DNA of 32,931 nucleotides, taken from the NCBI GenBank assembly GCA_910585295.1, contig CAJUDE010000058.1, positions 1-32,931 on the forward strand, read 5' to 3'. The translations under genes and the position numbers were made by a program. Of this stretch, positions 14,085 to 21,425 are shown piece by piece. The stretch comes from an uncultured Lachnospiraceae bacterium. GTDB lineage: Bacteria; Bacillota; Clostridia; Lachnospirales; Lachnospiraceae. Positions within the stretch are counted from its first letter, which is position 1. Every line of letters starts with the position of its first letter. Below the pieces are notes generated by a model. That model searched no databases. It had not been told where the DNA came from and saw nothing but the letters and a program-made list of their open reading frames with translations.

Positions 14085-14684
14085 CTAACCAAAGGCTCCG
14101 CTGCGAGCCTTTTTGTACTTCCCTGCATAAAGTTTTTTTGCTTCAGACGTCCATTTCCTAACAAACCCTGTCTTTGCATCTGTATAAGCGTCCCTATCAT
14201 GCTCAAATAAATTCCACAGTTCCAATTTCATTGCCTCATATTCTTTGGCTATTTGCGTATGTTCATTTAAATAATCCCTAAAATACAATTCATCATTATC
14301 ACCAACATAACGAAGGTGTACATGGAAAACTTTGTCAGCAAATCCATCTTTCGTATATCCACGGTTAAATGATACTCTGCCCATTTCTGCTGACATACGA
14401 AGAAAGCCATTCTTTTCAATTACCTTTGCTGTACCCCAGATGTCTGAACCCTCTGACGCTTCAATTAGGACGTCAACAATATTTTTGGCCCATATCCCAG
14501 TTATGGCTGTACTCCCAATATGGCTAATCCTCTCAATTGGGCATTCAGACAATATAGTTTTTAGAAAAGATTCCATTTCATCATAAAACACATGCCACTT
14601 ATCATTAGGCGCCACAAGAATTATAGGGAACAGTTCCCATAATTCTTCTAAAGACATTTCCGACAGTTCTTTTCCCATCCCCAT
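14085..14684 (-). CDS. GrpB (UPF0157) family protein
   Basis: The 199-residue protein carries the UPF0157 landmarks: ISHIGSTAITGIWAKNIVDV (usual pattern HIGSTA.PG..AKP..D), then FHVHLRYVGDNDELYFRDYL (usual FHLH ... RDYL) and a helical C terminus. The fold is nucleotidyltransferase-like, and members are annotated as putative dephospho-CoA kinase-associated or nucleotidyltransferase-like; no defined reaction is established for this one. The start is ATG at 14682-14684, or the second Met two codons later; the ribosome site is only GGGGGAA. A promoter of type ATGAAA-N17-TATACT lies at 14727-14755. Confidence 0.85.
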   Translation of the reverse strand: MGMGKELSEMSLEELWELFPIILVAPNDKWHVFYDEMESFLKTILSECPIERISHIGSTAITGIWAKNIVDVLIEASEGSDIWGTAKVIEKNGFLRMSAEMGRVSFNRGYTKDGFADKVFHVHLRYVGDNDELYFRDYLNEHTQIAKEYEAMKLELWNLFEHDRDAYTDAKTGFVRKWTSEAKKLYAGKYKKARSGAFG

Positions 14685-14726
14685 TTCCCCCGCAAACTTA
14701 ATTTCCCATCCTAACTTCTTTTTCTA

Positions 14727-14755
14727 AGTATACACAAAATTCAAGCATTTTTCAT
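14727..14755 (-). promoter_or_regulatory. Promoter of the GrpB gene
   Basis: Minus strand ATGAAA (complement of 14750-14755), 17-bp spacer and TATACT (complement of 14727-14732). A near-identical promoter block is found at 23953-23981. Confidence 0.6.
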
Positions 14756-14763
14756 CTATTTTA

Positions 14764-14827
14764 TCTCCGCGGGCAAAGAGCCAAGCGCCCGCGCTTGCAC
14801 GGATATTTGCTAACTGCTGCGGGGAAT
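14764..14827. repeat. GC-rich palindrome (repeat family copy 2)
   Basis: GAGCCAAGCGCCCGCGCTTG followed by CACGGATATTTG is a diverged copy of the 8275-8346 core. The outer arms are degraded (CTCCGCGGGCAAAG against CTGCTGCGGGGAAT). It lies immediately after the MFS stop codon, so it may act as its terminator. Confidence 0.65.
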
Positions 14828-14831
14828 TTGG

Positions 14832-16094
14832 TTATAGGCATTCCCTAGGTTCCGTTGAAAGCCTTTTAAAAATTTTCTTTGCATTAAGGGCAATCATCAG
14901 CGATACAACCCCAGAAAATAGAACAACAACATATTCACATCCTTTACAAATTTCAAACAGGATGCCATAGAGTGCATTGCCCAATGGCTGCGCACACATG
15001 GAAACAGTAAGGATCACTGCAATCACCTTGCCAACTAAATGCTGCGGGGTTTCCATTTGGATAAAGGATACCATCTGCACAGTAAAAAGTGTTGAAAACA
15101 CCATAATGGCAAAGCAGCATATGGTCATAACGGCATAATTAATGATTGCAGATGAAAACAGCACCAAAGAAACGCTGATGGGAAACACGCATACCGCACA
15201 AGCGATTACAAGATTGCCCGATTTATAAATCTCCAGCTTGCCTGCAAAAATGCCTGCGCCAATCCCACCTGCCAACCCGCCTGCCGCCAATGCCCCCTGT
15301 GCAAAGCCATACAGCCTGTTTGCCTGTGAAGCTTCTAAACTCAGCACCTCCGTTACCAAATATGGAAGCGCGACAAGAATCATCGCAGAAAGGAACAAAT
15401 TAATTCCACAAATAACAAAAACGGCTTTCCCAATCACAGGTTTCCCTTTCCAGATAAAGCGGATGCTCTCTGCAAAATCAGTTTTGGCCGTCCTTAAAAT
15501 CCCGCCATCTGAAGTTTGCTTCTGAAATGGTATTTTAATGAAAATTTCCATAACCGCCGACATTATAAAGCATCCCATGCAGACCCACAATACAGGCCTT
15601 AATCCATAGGCGCTGTATAATACGCCCCCAAGTACGGGTCCTATCAAAGAGGCAAATGAACTGATTGTATTGACAACCGAATTTGCCGCCATAAAATTAT
15701 CCTGATTGGTAAGTGCAGGGATACTCGCCTGCACGGACGGCTGATATGCCCCTGCAATGCCATATAAAAGCATCAGCGTAACCGTCAGGAGGAGGATAAG
15801 GTTCACTTCATCCATAAGCAGGGAAAAGCCTAAGATAACAGCCGCCGTAAAAAAATCCAATAGCACCATAATATTTCTTTTATTTACCCTGTCCGCAACA
15901 ATGCCGCCAATAGGGGACAGCAGAATAGCAGGAATAAAAGCACATGCTGTAACAGTTCCATAAAGCGCCGATGAGCCTGTCAAATTTAATAAATATAGCG
16001 GTAATGCAAACCTTATTGTCGCATTGCCAAACAACGAGACAATCTGACCGATGACAACCAATGTAAAATCTTTTGAAAATAGTTTTTGACCCAT
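14832..16094 (-). CDS. MFS transporter (multidrug/macrolide-efflux-like)
   Basis: The 420-residue protein has 12 predicted hydrophobic segments. It carries the major facilitator motif between TM2 and TM3 (SPIGGIVADRVNKRNIMVLL). The N terminus (KDFTLVVIGQIVSLFGNATI) and the overall length fit the MFS_3 group that includes MefA/enterobactin-type exporters driven by protons. The ATG at 16092-16094 lies three bases after the stop of a truncated ABC ORF, so translation is likely coupled to it. TetR lies upstream on the same strand and palindromic operators are present, so drug- or metabolite-induced export is likely. The substrate is not determined by the sequence. Confidence 0.85.
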   Translation of the reverse strand: MGQKLFSKDFTLVVIGQIVSLFGNATIRFALPLYLLNLTGSSALYGTVTACAFIPAILLSPIGGIVADRVNKRNIMVLLDFFTAAVILGFSLLMDEVNLILLLTVTLMLLYGIAGAYQPSVQASIPALTNQDNFMAANSVVNTISSFASLIGPVLGGVLYSAYGLRPVLWVCMGCFIMSAVMEIFIKIPFQKQTSDGGILRTAKTDFAESIRFIWKGKPVIGKAVFVICGINLFLSAMILVALPYLVTEVLSLEASQANRLYGFAQGALAAGGLAGGIGAGIFAGKLEIYKSGNLVIACAVCVFPISVSLVLFSSAIINYAVMTICCFAIMVFSTLFTVQMVSFIQMETPQHLVGKVIAVILTVSMCAQPLGNALYGILFEICKGCEYVVVLFSGVVSLMIALNAKKIFKRLSTEPRECL

Positions 16095-16097
16095 TCT

Positions 16098-16196
16098 TTA
16101 AACCTCCCCTTCATAAACTTGAAAGCTGCAATGATTTATTACTTGTGCAAATCCATAGCTTTTTTCAACATCGTTTACATCCAAAATATCCTCCAT
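16098..16196 (-). pseudogene. ABC ATPase N-terminal remnant, now a 32-codon leader ORF
   Basis: From an ATG with a perfect AAAGGAGGAATT site the frame reads MEDILDVNDVEKSYGFAQVI and NHCSFQVYEGEV then stops. This is the first strand pair of an ABC ATPase ('...V..V.K.YG....V...SF.V..GEV'), cut just before Walker A. The stop lies three bases before the MFS start. It is probably the residue of an earlier TetR-ABC operon replaced by the MFS gene. Because its ribosome site is strong and the MFS lacks its own, it may now serve as a translational leader. Confidence 0.7.
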
Positions 16197-16208
16197 AATT
16201 CCTCCTTT

Positions 16209-16233
16209 CAATACCGTACGTCGGTATGTATTG
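16209..16233. promoter_or_regulatory. TetR-type operator O1 upstream of the MFS unit
   Basis: CAATACCGTACGTCGGTATG then TATTG: an inner dyad ATACCG-N5-CGGTAT with an outer CAATAC/GTATTG match. It abuts the ribosome site of the leader ORF. The half-site resembles that of O2 (ACATAC/GTATGT) near the tetR start, supporting one regulator for both. Confidence 0.6.
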
Positions 16234-16242
16234 TCCCAAAAT

Positions 16243-16270
16243 ATATCTGCCCATTTTTCAGGGCAGATAT
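16243..16270 (-). terminator. Terminator after the TetR gene
   Basis: A perfect 10-bp stem, ATATCTGCCC (16243-16252) and GGGCAGATAT (16261-16270), with an 8-nt loop. On the minus strand the stem is followed by ATTTT. It lies 38 bp after the tetR stop and separates tetR from the MFS transcript. Confidence 0.7.
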
Positions 16271-16307
16271 TTGTCCATGACAATAGAAACTTCGCAGACT
16301 GTGCTTT

Positions 16308-16922
16308 TCATTTCTTGCTCTTTTGATAGATAGATGTCAGTTCCTGCAATCTCTCTAGTATTTCTCTATCTACAACATCCAAGCCAAAGCCTTGCAGCAT
16401 TTGGCTGAATACCATAAACTTACAGCGAGATTCTTCCTCAGAACTGTCAAATATCATAGGGTTCATCCAGACATTTGCCGCAAGCAAAATCAGTTCTGCC
16501 AATTGCTCTGGGTAATCCGTTTTGATAGAGCCATCCGAAATACCCTGCCTGATAATCGGCGAAATATAGTTTGGCGCTACGTTTTCTATGGTATCATGCA
16601 AAAGGCTGAAAAGAAGTTTCGGGTTATTGTGAAAATTTGGGCCTACTGTAAAAATATCGTTCTGTACCGACCGATTGATTGACTCCCTAAAAATTGTCTT
16701 TAACTTCTCTTTCCCACTAAGTCCAGAACGGTTGCAAATATCTGCAAGCGCCTGGTTAGACTCAGATGCCATCCTGTCTGTAACAGCAACCAAAATATCT
16801 TCTTTTGACTTAAAATGATGGTAGATAGCCCCTTTGCTAAGGCCTCCCAAATGGTCAATAATATCCTGAATAGAAGTATGTTCATATCCCTTTTCCATAA
16901 ATAATTGAAAAGCAACGTCCAA
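16308..16922 (-). CDS. TetR-family repressor (start codon problem)
   Basis: The N-terminal helix-turn-helix is HTSIQDIIDHLGGLSKGAIY then HHFKSKEDIL, typical of TetR; the ~150-residue ligand-binding domain follows. It should repress the MFS unit and itself through the dyads at 16209-16233 and 16987-17003. The coordinates give the first conventional in-frame start (TTG at 16920-16922), which has no ribosome site. Homology continues upstream in frame (ARNKHPEETVKLILDVAFQL), where relatives start with Met-Ala-Arg-Asn-Lys. Here that Met codon is ATA (16962-16964). The only upstream ATG (16988-16990) is out of frame across a run of seven G (16974-16980) and would come into frame with eight. The gene may therefore be poorly translated, phase-variable or mis-sequenced. 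Confidence 0.8.
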   Translation of the reverse strand: MDVAFQLFMEKGYEHTSIQDIIDHLGGLSKGAIYHHFKSKEDILVAVTDRMASESNQALADICNRSGLSGKEKLKTIFRESINRSVQNDIFTVGPNFHNNPKLLFSLLHDTIENVAPNYISPIIRQGISDGSIKTDYPEQLAELILLAANVWMNPMIFDSSEEESRCKFMVFSQMLQGFGLDVVDREILERLQELTSIYQKSKK

Positions 16923-16986
16923 TATTAATTTAACGGTTTCTTCTGGATGCTTATTTCTTGCTATCTTTCCTCGCCCCCCCTCCCTA

Positions 16987-17027
16987 ACATACTTTTAGTA
17001 TGTATTCACCTTACCATACCATTGGTA
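16987..17027. promoter_or_regulatory. TetR operators O2 and O3 in the tetR promoter
   Basis: O2 is ACATAC-TTTTA-GTATGT (16987-17003), a perfect 6-bp dyad. O3 is TACCA-T-TGGTA (17017-17027), a perfect 11-bp palindrome. A minus-strand TTGACA (complement of 17032-17037) lies next to O3, so both sites cover the tetR promoter and leader, as for an autoregulated repressor. Confidence 0.6.
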
Positions 17028-17305
17028 CGTTTGTCAAGATATTTATCCAGATATTGATAGGGTCCTAATTTAAGATTTGAGGCTGTCCCTACATTATTTT
17101 ATTTCTGATATACACAAATGCCCTAATATGTTAAAATTAAACAAATCATGAATAGAAACTACAAAACTCAAAGGCACTGGAATACCTCGCTATTTATGTG
17201 TCTGTAAAATAATTCTAATAAACATCCAAGAAATTCCAGATAATGAGGGCGTTAAAATCCTTCCCACCTATCTCATTTAAAATCACAATCAAAGGAGTGG
17301 AAGAA

Positions 17306-17447
17306 ATGAATTATCGAATTGAAACAAAAGATGCTTTCCGTATTGCAGGCGTATCTATGCCGTTGAATAAAGATATTGAAAAAAATTTTGCAGCCATACC
17401 AACAAAATGCACAATATGAAGTATGGATACCTGTAATGAGAAAATAG
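17306..17447 (+). pseudogene. GyrI-like effector-binding domain remnant
   Basis: An AAAGGAGTGG site and ATG open a frame MNYRIETKDAFRIAGVSMPL followed by NKDIEKNF, the start of the GyrI-like/AraC effector-binding domain. The sequence then jumps, and in another frame reads QQNAQYEVWIPVMRK and a TAG, which is the C-terminal strand of the same domain. About 100 central residues are missing. It has both a large internal deletion and a frame change. The rest of 17038-17515 has no other recognisable gene. Confidence 0.65.
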
Positions 17448-17516
17448 TTATGGATGCAGCAACAAAATGATATCCTAAAATACTTATTAGGGAATCAGAA
17501 CTAAACCCATAATTTA

Positions 17517-17556
17517 AGAAAAAGCCCCAACGGCATACCGTATTGGAGCTTTTTCT
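17517..17556. terminator. Bidirectional terminator
   Basis: AAAGCCCCAA (17521-17530) and TTGGAGCTTT (17543-17552) pair at 9 of 10 positions, with A-runs before and T-runs after. It ends both the GyrI-like remnant and the minus-strand secreted protein transcript. A very similar hairpin occurs at 22787-22816. Confidence 0.7.
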
Positions 17557-17561
17557 TTGAA

Positions 17562-17597
17562 TTATTTTACAATCTTCACTTTGTTTCCTTGCCCTTT
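17562..17597 (-). pseudogene. Orphan KGQG-VKIVK tail in a different frame
   Basis: The codons KGQGNKVKIVK plus stop lie directly after, and one frame off, the stop of the secreted FN3 protein. The same tail ends the LRR pseudogenes at 22827-22862 and 24995-25030. Either the secreted protein once ended in this tail and was frameshifted at its very end, or the tail is a recombination scar. Confidence 0.5.
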
Positions 17598-19110
17598 ATT
17601 TCACTTTCACAGATTTTACTGCTGAATAAGGCGATACAACAGTTATCCCTTCTATTTTCTTATATGCAGCCACTTTATAATAATACTTCCTGCCAGATTT
17701 CAGCTTCTTGTCCTTCCAGGAAAGTGCAGATGCTTTTTTCAATGTTCGCACCTTTTTAAATCCACTTTTTTTGGATGTGCTGCGGTATACATAGTAACCA
17801 GATGCCCCAGATACCTTCTTCCATTTCACTACCGCTGATTTTTTCCCTGCTTTTACAGAGGAAACTTTGGGTGTTGAAGGTGTTTTGGCATAGTCTGCCC
17901 AAAGGGCATACCTGCATCCTTCAGGCGCCGACCAGACGCTGCTTGGTTCTATTTTTATGTAGTAGGTTCCCTTTTTTACATCAAAGGCCACAGAACCTGC
18001 AGTCCCTATCTCCTGCATTCTTGCTACCTCGTTCGATTTCTTGTCATATACAAGAATATCCCAGCCTCTGCCAACGCTATCGGATGGATTGGAATTATGG
18101 GAACTAAATAATACTCTCACTTTCCCAGATGCGGGGACATTCAATTTATAAAAATCCTCATCAGAACTTGTATCCGTATTCCCGTTGTAAGTTTTCCCAC
18201 TCTTTATGGCAGTCGCCGTTTTCATTGTCCTATTTGGCTCTGATTCCCAATCTGCTGCAGATGTCTGCTTAACAGTTAAATCATACATGCATTGAAATGG
18301 AGGTGTGTTGCTGCTTTGCGGCATGACCTGTATATAAAATGTCCGGCCCGCCTGTGCATAAGGGAGAATCATACTGACCCAATTTTTTGTAATATACTGG
18401 CCGGCGGTGATAACTTCCCCCTGTTCATCTAACACATTTATTTCCCATCCATTTGCAGTATAGTTCCCATCTGCAGCATTTTGCCCAAACTGAACCTGAA
18501 AATAACCTTTGACACTGGTTTTAAACCGGAAAACATCAACATCATTTGGAGTAAGGGTAATGCCATGGTATGCCTTGTCTGTCTCAATAGCATTTGCCTC
18601 CGCCCTTGTCCCATTTGTTTCCAACTCCCAATCGGATGACCCAATTTGCTTCACCGTCAAATCATAAATGCAGCCAACTGGCGCTACATTACTGTCTTGT
18701 GGCGCAACCTGCACGTATAATACCCTGCCCGGTTCCGCATAGGGTATCACAACACTTGTCCAGCTATTCTTGACATAAGAATCCGAAATAATCTCATTTC
18801 CCTGCTGATCCAATACTTTTATTTGCCACCCATTCCCAACTCCACTCGCATCTGCTGCATTTTGTTCCAAATTCACCTGGAAATACCCATGCTCCGTAGC
18901 CGTAAATTTGAAAAAATCCTCATCCTCCCCGCTGCTTGTGCTTTCTGAATAGGTTTTTCCCAACTCAATGGTTTTTGCGTCCTCCCTAGTGCCTCCCGCA
19001 TCTGCCTCCTCTGCACGTGCCAAAATACCCTGCCCTGGCAGGAAATACATAAAAGCAATTGCCAAAAATGCTGTCAGAAGCTGCATTGGTTTTCTCCTAT
19101 AATGCCTCAT
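17596..19110 (-). CDS. Secreted protein with three PPC-like repeats and an FN3 domain
   Basis: The 504-residue product has a Sec signal (basic start MRHYRRKPMQ, hydrophobic core LLTAFLAIAFMYFL, cleavage after ARA near residue 34). Three tandem repeats of ~125 residues follow (about 39-163, 164-290 and 290-410). Each has a start with Gly-Thr or Asn-x-Thr, 'A.(T/A)I..(G/D)K.Y', a D-E-D or D-V-D segment before F/FKF, and a C-x-Y-D/A-L end. They resemble bacterial pre-peptidase C-terminal (PPC)-type beta-sandwiches. Residues ~414-504 are a fibronectin III domain (VSSVKAGKKSAVVKWKKVSG and onward). No protease or anchor is present, so it probably binds something outside the cell. The start is the ATG at 19108-19110 with GAGGAGG upstream. 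It is controlled by the palindromic promoter at 19177-19216. Confidence 0.8.
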   Translation of the reverse strand: MRHYRRKPMQLLTAFLAIAFMYFLPGQGILARAEEADAGGTREDAKTIELGKTYSESTSSGEDEDFFKFTATEHGYFQVNLEQNAADASGVGNGWQIKVLDQQGNEIISDSYVKNSWTSVVIPYAEPGRVLYVQVAPQDSNVAPVGCIYDLTVKQIGSSDWELETNGTRAEANAIETDKAYHGITLTPNDVDVFRFKTSVKGYFQVQFGQNAADGNYTANGWEINVLDEQGEVITAGQYITKNWVSMILPYAQAGRTFYIQVMPQSSNTPPFQCMYDLTVKQTSAADWESEPNRTMKTATAIKSGKTYNGNTDTSSDEDFYKLNVPASGKVRVLFSSHNSNPSDSVGRGWDILVYDKKSNEVARMQEIGTAGSVAFDVKKGTYYIKIEPSSVWSAPEGCRYALWADYAKTPSTPKVSSVKAGKKSAVVKWKKVSGASGYYVYRSTSKKSGFKKVRTLKKASALSWKDKKLKSGRKYYYKVAAYKKIEGITVVSPYSAVKSVKVK

Positions 19111-19176
19111 TCTTTTCCTCCTCATAATTATTATCTTTTAGTAGGTAATATGGTAAAAATTTTCCTCCTTTTCAAA

Positions 19177-19216
19177 ATTATACCATTATGTTGATTTTTA
19201 TCAACATAATGGTATA
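19177..19216 (-). promoter_or_regulatory. Promoter embedded in a 17-bp-arm palindrome
   Basis: On the minus strand TTGATA (complement of 19199-19204), a 16-bp spacer and TATAAT (complement of 19177-19182). Arms 19179-19195 and 19200-19216 are perfect complements around TTTT, so the -35, spacer and -10 lie within one dyad (TATACCATTATGTTGAT arm). The motif TTGAT-N4-ATCAA is repeated at 25221-25248 before another secreted-protein locus. Confidence 0.7.
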
Positions 19217-19406
19217 TTGAATTAATCGGCGTTTTGGTTTTGGAAGCGAAATGATTTGCTATCTTGATATTTGCGCTTTTCTGATATTTTTAAATTTCCT
19301 GATTCTAAGAATTTGAAAGCCCTATGCGAAACACTTTTCAGGCTCAAGAGTGTTTTTTGAAAAAAGAGTTGTGGAAAAACAAAAGAATCTAATAGCCTGG
19401 CCGTCC

Positions 19407-19466
19407 AATACCCTGCGGCAATTGCCAATATCCATGTAAACGTGGCTGCTTGCCCGCAGGAATAAA
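19407..19466. repeat. GC-rich palindrome (repeat family copy 3)
   Basis: CCCTGCGGCAATTGCCAATA then TCCATGTAAACGTGGCTGCTTG with CCCGCAGGAATAAA at its far end is an inverted, diverged copy of the 8275 repeat. It ends at the stop codon of the DUF3788 gene, suggesting a terminator role. The 19217-19406 stretch before it has no gene. Confidence 0.6.
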
Positions 19467-19880
19467 TTATTTTCTATTTGGCTTTCGTTTAATTCCCAAC
19501 AGCTTCATAAAATCATCAAACAACGCTGTATCCTTTGGCTCAAACATCAGCCATTTCCCGTCATGGTAAGTTTGCGTCCCGTCATAAATCCTTTGAACTT
19601 CTTTTGAATACTGGCCCCTATCCGCCTCAAATTTCAACCGTTCATTTTTCCCTAAGATAACCATAAACCCCACGCAGTTTTCCCTTGCATATAATGCACA
19701 TAACGTCTTGCCGCCCCGACGGTATTTATATTCATATTTCCATGCCTTACCGCCTGTATTCCATGAACATTCCATGTCATATTTTTCCTCAATGAAAGCA
19801 TTTAATTTATTCCAAATATCATATAGCGGCCCTCCGACTAAAATTGCCATTTCTTCTGCACTAGGTATTGTCTCAAGCAT
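19467..19880 (-). CDS. DUF3788-family protein
   Basis: The 137-residue protein begins near MLETIPSAEEMAILVGGPLY and has the DUF3788 landmarks: WNKLNAFIEEKYDMECSWNT, then KAWKYEYKYRRGGKTLCALY, then VGFMVILGKNERLKFE and WLMFEPKD near the end. It is a compact alpha/beta cytoplasmic protein of unknown function, related by fold to YdhG/DUF1801-like proteins. The ATG at 19878-19880 has AGGAGG upstream. The 36-bp repeat copy B (19913-19948) lies about 33 bp upstream, and a GC-rich palindrome follows the stop. Confidence 0.8.
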   Translation of the reverse strand: MLETIPSAEEMAILVGGPLYDIWNKLNAFIEEKYDMECSWNTGGKAWKYEYKYRRGGKTLCALYARENCVGFMVILGKNERLKFEADRGQYSKEVQRIYDGTQTYHDGKWLMFEPKDTALFDDFMKLLGIKRKPNRK

Positions 19881-19912
19881 AGTAACCTCCTACTATTAAT
19901 TTTAATAGCTAC

Positions 19913-19948
19913 TTGCGAAACTGCCAAATTATTAAAATTTCATATACA
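19913..19948 (-). repeat. 36-bp upstream repeat, copy B
   Basis: It matches 11872-11907 at 32 of 36 positions and holds the same place relative to a minus-strand start codon. Weak similarity continues to about 20010. Confidence 0.55.
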
Positions 19949-20188
19949 ATTACTACAATTTTGTTAGAATATTTTCATCCTACAAAAGCCCGAAATACTA
20001 GGCGCGCCAAGCATTTCAGCAAGCAAATTTTTTAGGCCCTGCATCAATTTTCATTTGTTCCCACTCATTTTTTATAATTATCTGCATCATGCACAATAAA
20101 GGCTCCTATTTGTTCTAATGCCATCAAAATAAACATCCTTTCTGTATATTAGCCAATATGAAGCATTGCCCACTCTGCCTTGAACGAA

Positions 20189-20935
20189 TCACATAGGTTC
20201 CCCAATCCCTTCCAAAACCTTCCGAAGCTTATCATAAGATGCCTCTGTTGCCCCACCATACAACATATTAGAATCTCCATCCCCACAATCCATAACAGCG
20301 ACCATATTATCAGCCTCGTTTTGAAACAGAAGGACCCCCATACCGCCAACCCAATTCTTTAGTTCAAATGGTAACTTTGTAAGGTTCAGCTTTATAAAAT
20401 CCAGCTCAGCCCCTGTTATCCAATAAAACTCCTCTGGGCTGTATACAAAGTGAAAGGCCGCTTCATATGCAAGCGCGGCAGATAAAAATTCACTGGTTGT
20501 TGGGGCGCAAAGAATCCAGTTTTTGTCATCTTCTGTATAATAAACAGGCGGGTCTGGCAGACATAAATCCTCTTTGCGTATTCCTGCACGGCAAACACCT
20601 TGATTTTCATTCAGCAAAACCAAATATTCTGATTGCCTTAACCAGCCCCATGCTTGAAAATATTCTGGCTGCATCCATATATCTTGCACTTGATGCAATT
20701 CCTCTGTCCGTCCAGCAATACGGTAATATTCTTCCAATACGGGCGGCAAAGCGCCAAAAACTCCTTTTAATAATTTTATTTCATCTTCTGTATATCCTTG
20801 CAAGGCTTCCACTGCATAAAGCGGCCGAAGCCAATCCCATGCGTTTGATAACATGACCCACTCCTTATCCTGACTGCAGTTTTTCCAATCATTTTCTATT
20901 GCAAAAGACAATTCTTCTCCGCCTTTGCCCCACAC
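20189..20935 (-). CDS. SMI1/KNR4-like (SUKH) protein
   Basis: The 248-residue protein has the SUKH pattern: TEDEIKLLKGVFGALPPVLE followed by EYYRIAGRTEEL, then WGWLRQSEYLVLLNENQGVC, and a C-terminal half with strand-rich segments and VAVMDCGDGDSNMLYGG. It is cytoplasmic, with no signal peptide. Such proteins are mostly immunity factors against polymorphic toxins, or orphans of them. The start is uncertain: GTG at 20933-20935 has a weak site, while TTG at 20909-20911 has GGCGGAG five bases upstream. No toxin gene is adjacent. The upstream gap 20936-21490 holds an inverted-repeat element. Confidence 0.7.
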   Translation of the reverse strand: MWGKGGEELSFAIENDWKNCSQDKEWVMLSNAWDWLRPLYAVEALQGYTEDEIKLLKGVFGALPPVLEEYYRIAGRTEELHQVQDIWMQPEYFQAWGWLRQSEYLVLLNENQGVCRAGIRKEDLCLPDPPVYYTEDDKNWILCAPTTSEFLSAALAYEAAFHFVYSPEEFYWITGAELDFIKLNLTKLPFELKNWVGGMGVLLFQNEADNMVAVMDCGDGDSNMLYGGATEASYDKLRKVLEGIGEPM

Positions 20936-21044
20936 TGTTTTACTTATGTCCTGGTTTGCCTATATAAACGCTATGGTTCATAGCGCCCCTATGCACATAA
21001 ATATTTTAACTTATGAAACCTTTCGGAACATTAGCATCCCAAGC

Positions 21045-21350
21045 CAAATACCCCGCAGCAAGCTGGGACTGGCCTAACTTGTTCTTTTGGCTCCAAAGGG
21101 CGGGGTATTTGCACCCGCAGGGTACTTACCCTCGCGGCATTCGCCAAATATCCGCGCAAGCGAGGCTGCTTGGCTCATTGCTCGCTGGAATAAAATGAAA
21201 GTTTTCTTATATTTTATTATACACAGCCCTCTGGCAAAATACAATAAGGCGTGCGCCTGTTTCATTATTTCGTAAAATTATTGTTATCTCCCCTTCTGAC
21301 AGCAGCAAGACTAGAATGGTACCTATATCCAGCTTGCTGCGGGGTATTTG
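21045..21350. repeat. 306-bp element with perfect 22-bp inverted ends
   Basis: CAAATACCCCGCAGCAAGCT plus GG at 21045-21066 is the exact complement of 21329-21350. A third partial copy (GCGGGGTATTTGCACCCGCA) lies inside at about 21101. No credible ORF is in it. It also encloses copy 4 of the GC-rich palindrome. Confidence 0.7.
21130..21194. repeat. GC-rich palindrome (repeat family copy 4)
   Basis: CCAAATATCCGCGCAAGCGA and GGCTGCTTGGCTCATTGC then CTGGAATAAAAT: reverse orientation of the 8275 copy, about 26 of 28 core positions conserved. The outer GC arms are imperfect (CTCGCGGCATTCGCC against GGCTCATTGCTCGC). Confidence 0.7.
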
Positions 21351-21396
21351 ACGTATCCTTTTTTGAGCGAAATAAAATTCATTTATGCCTACTTCG

Positions 21397-21425
21397 TTGA
21401 TAATAAGTATAAAAATGATTATAAT
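21397..21425 (+). promoter_or_regulatory. Promoter of the ClbS-like/radical SAM pair
   Basis: TTGATA at 21397-21402, 17-bp spacer and perfect TATAAT at 21420-21425. AAAGGAGGGA and ATG (21491) follow. No palindrome surrounds the -35 here. Confidence 0.7.

Noticed and set aside
17596..19110. Direct repeats as a CRISPR array
   Set aside because: The repeats are long, diverged and coding (PPC-like domains); there is no short repeat/spacer pattern anywhere in the window.
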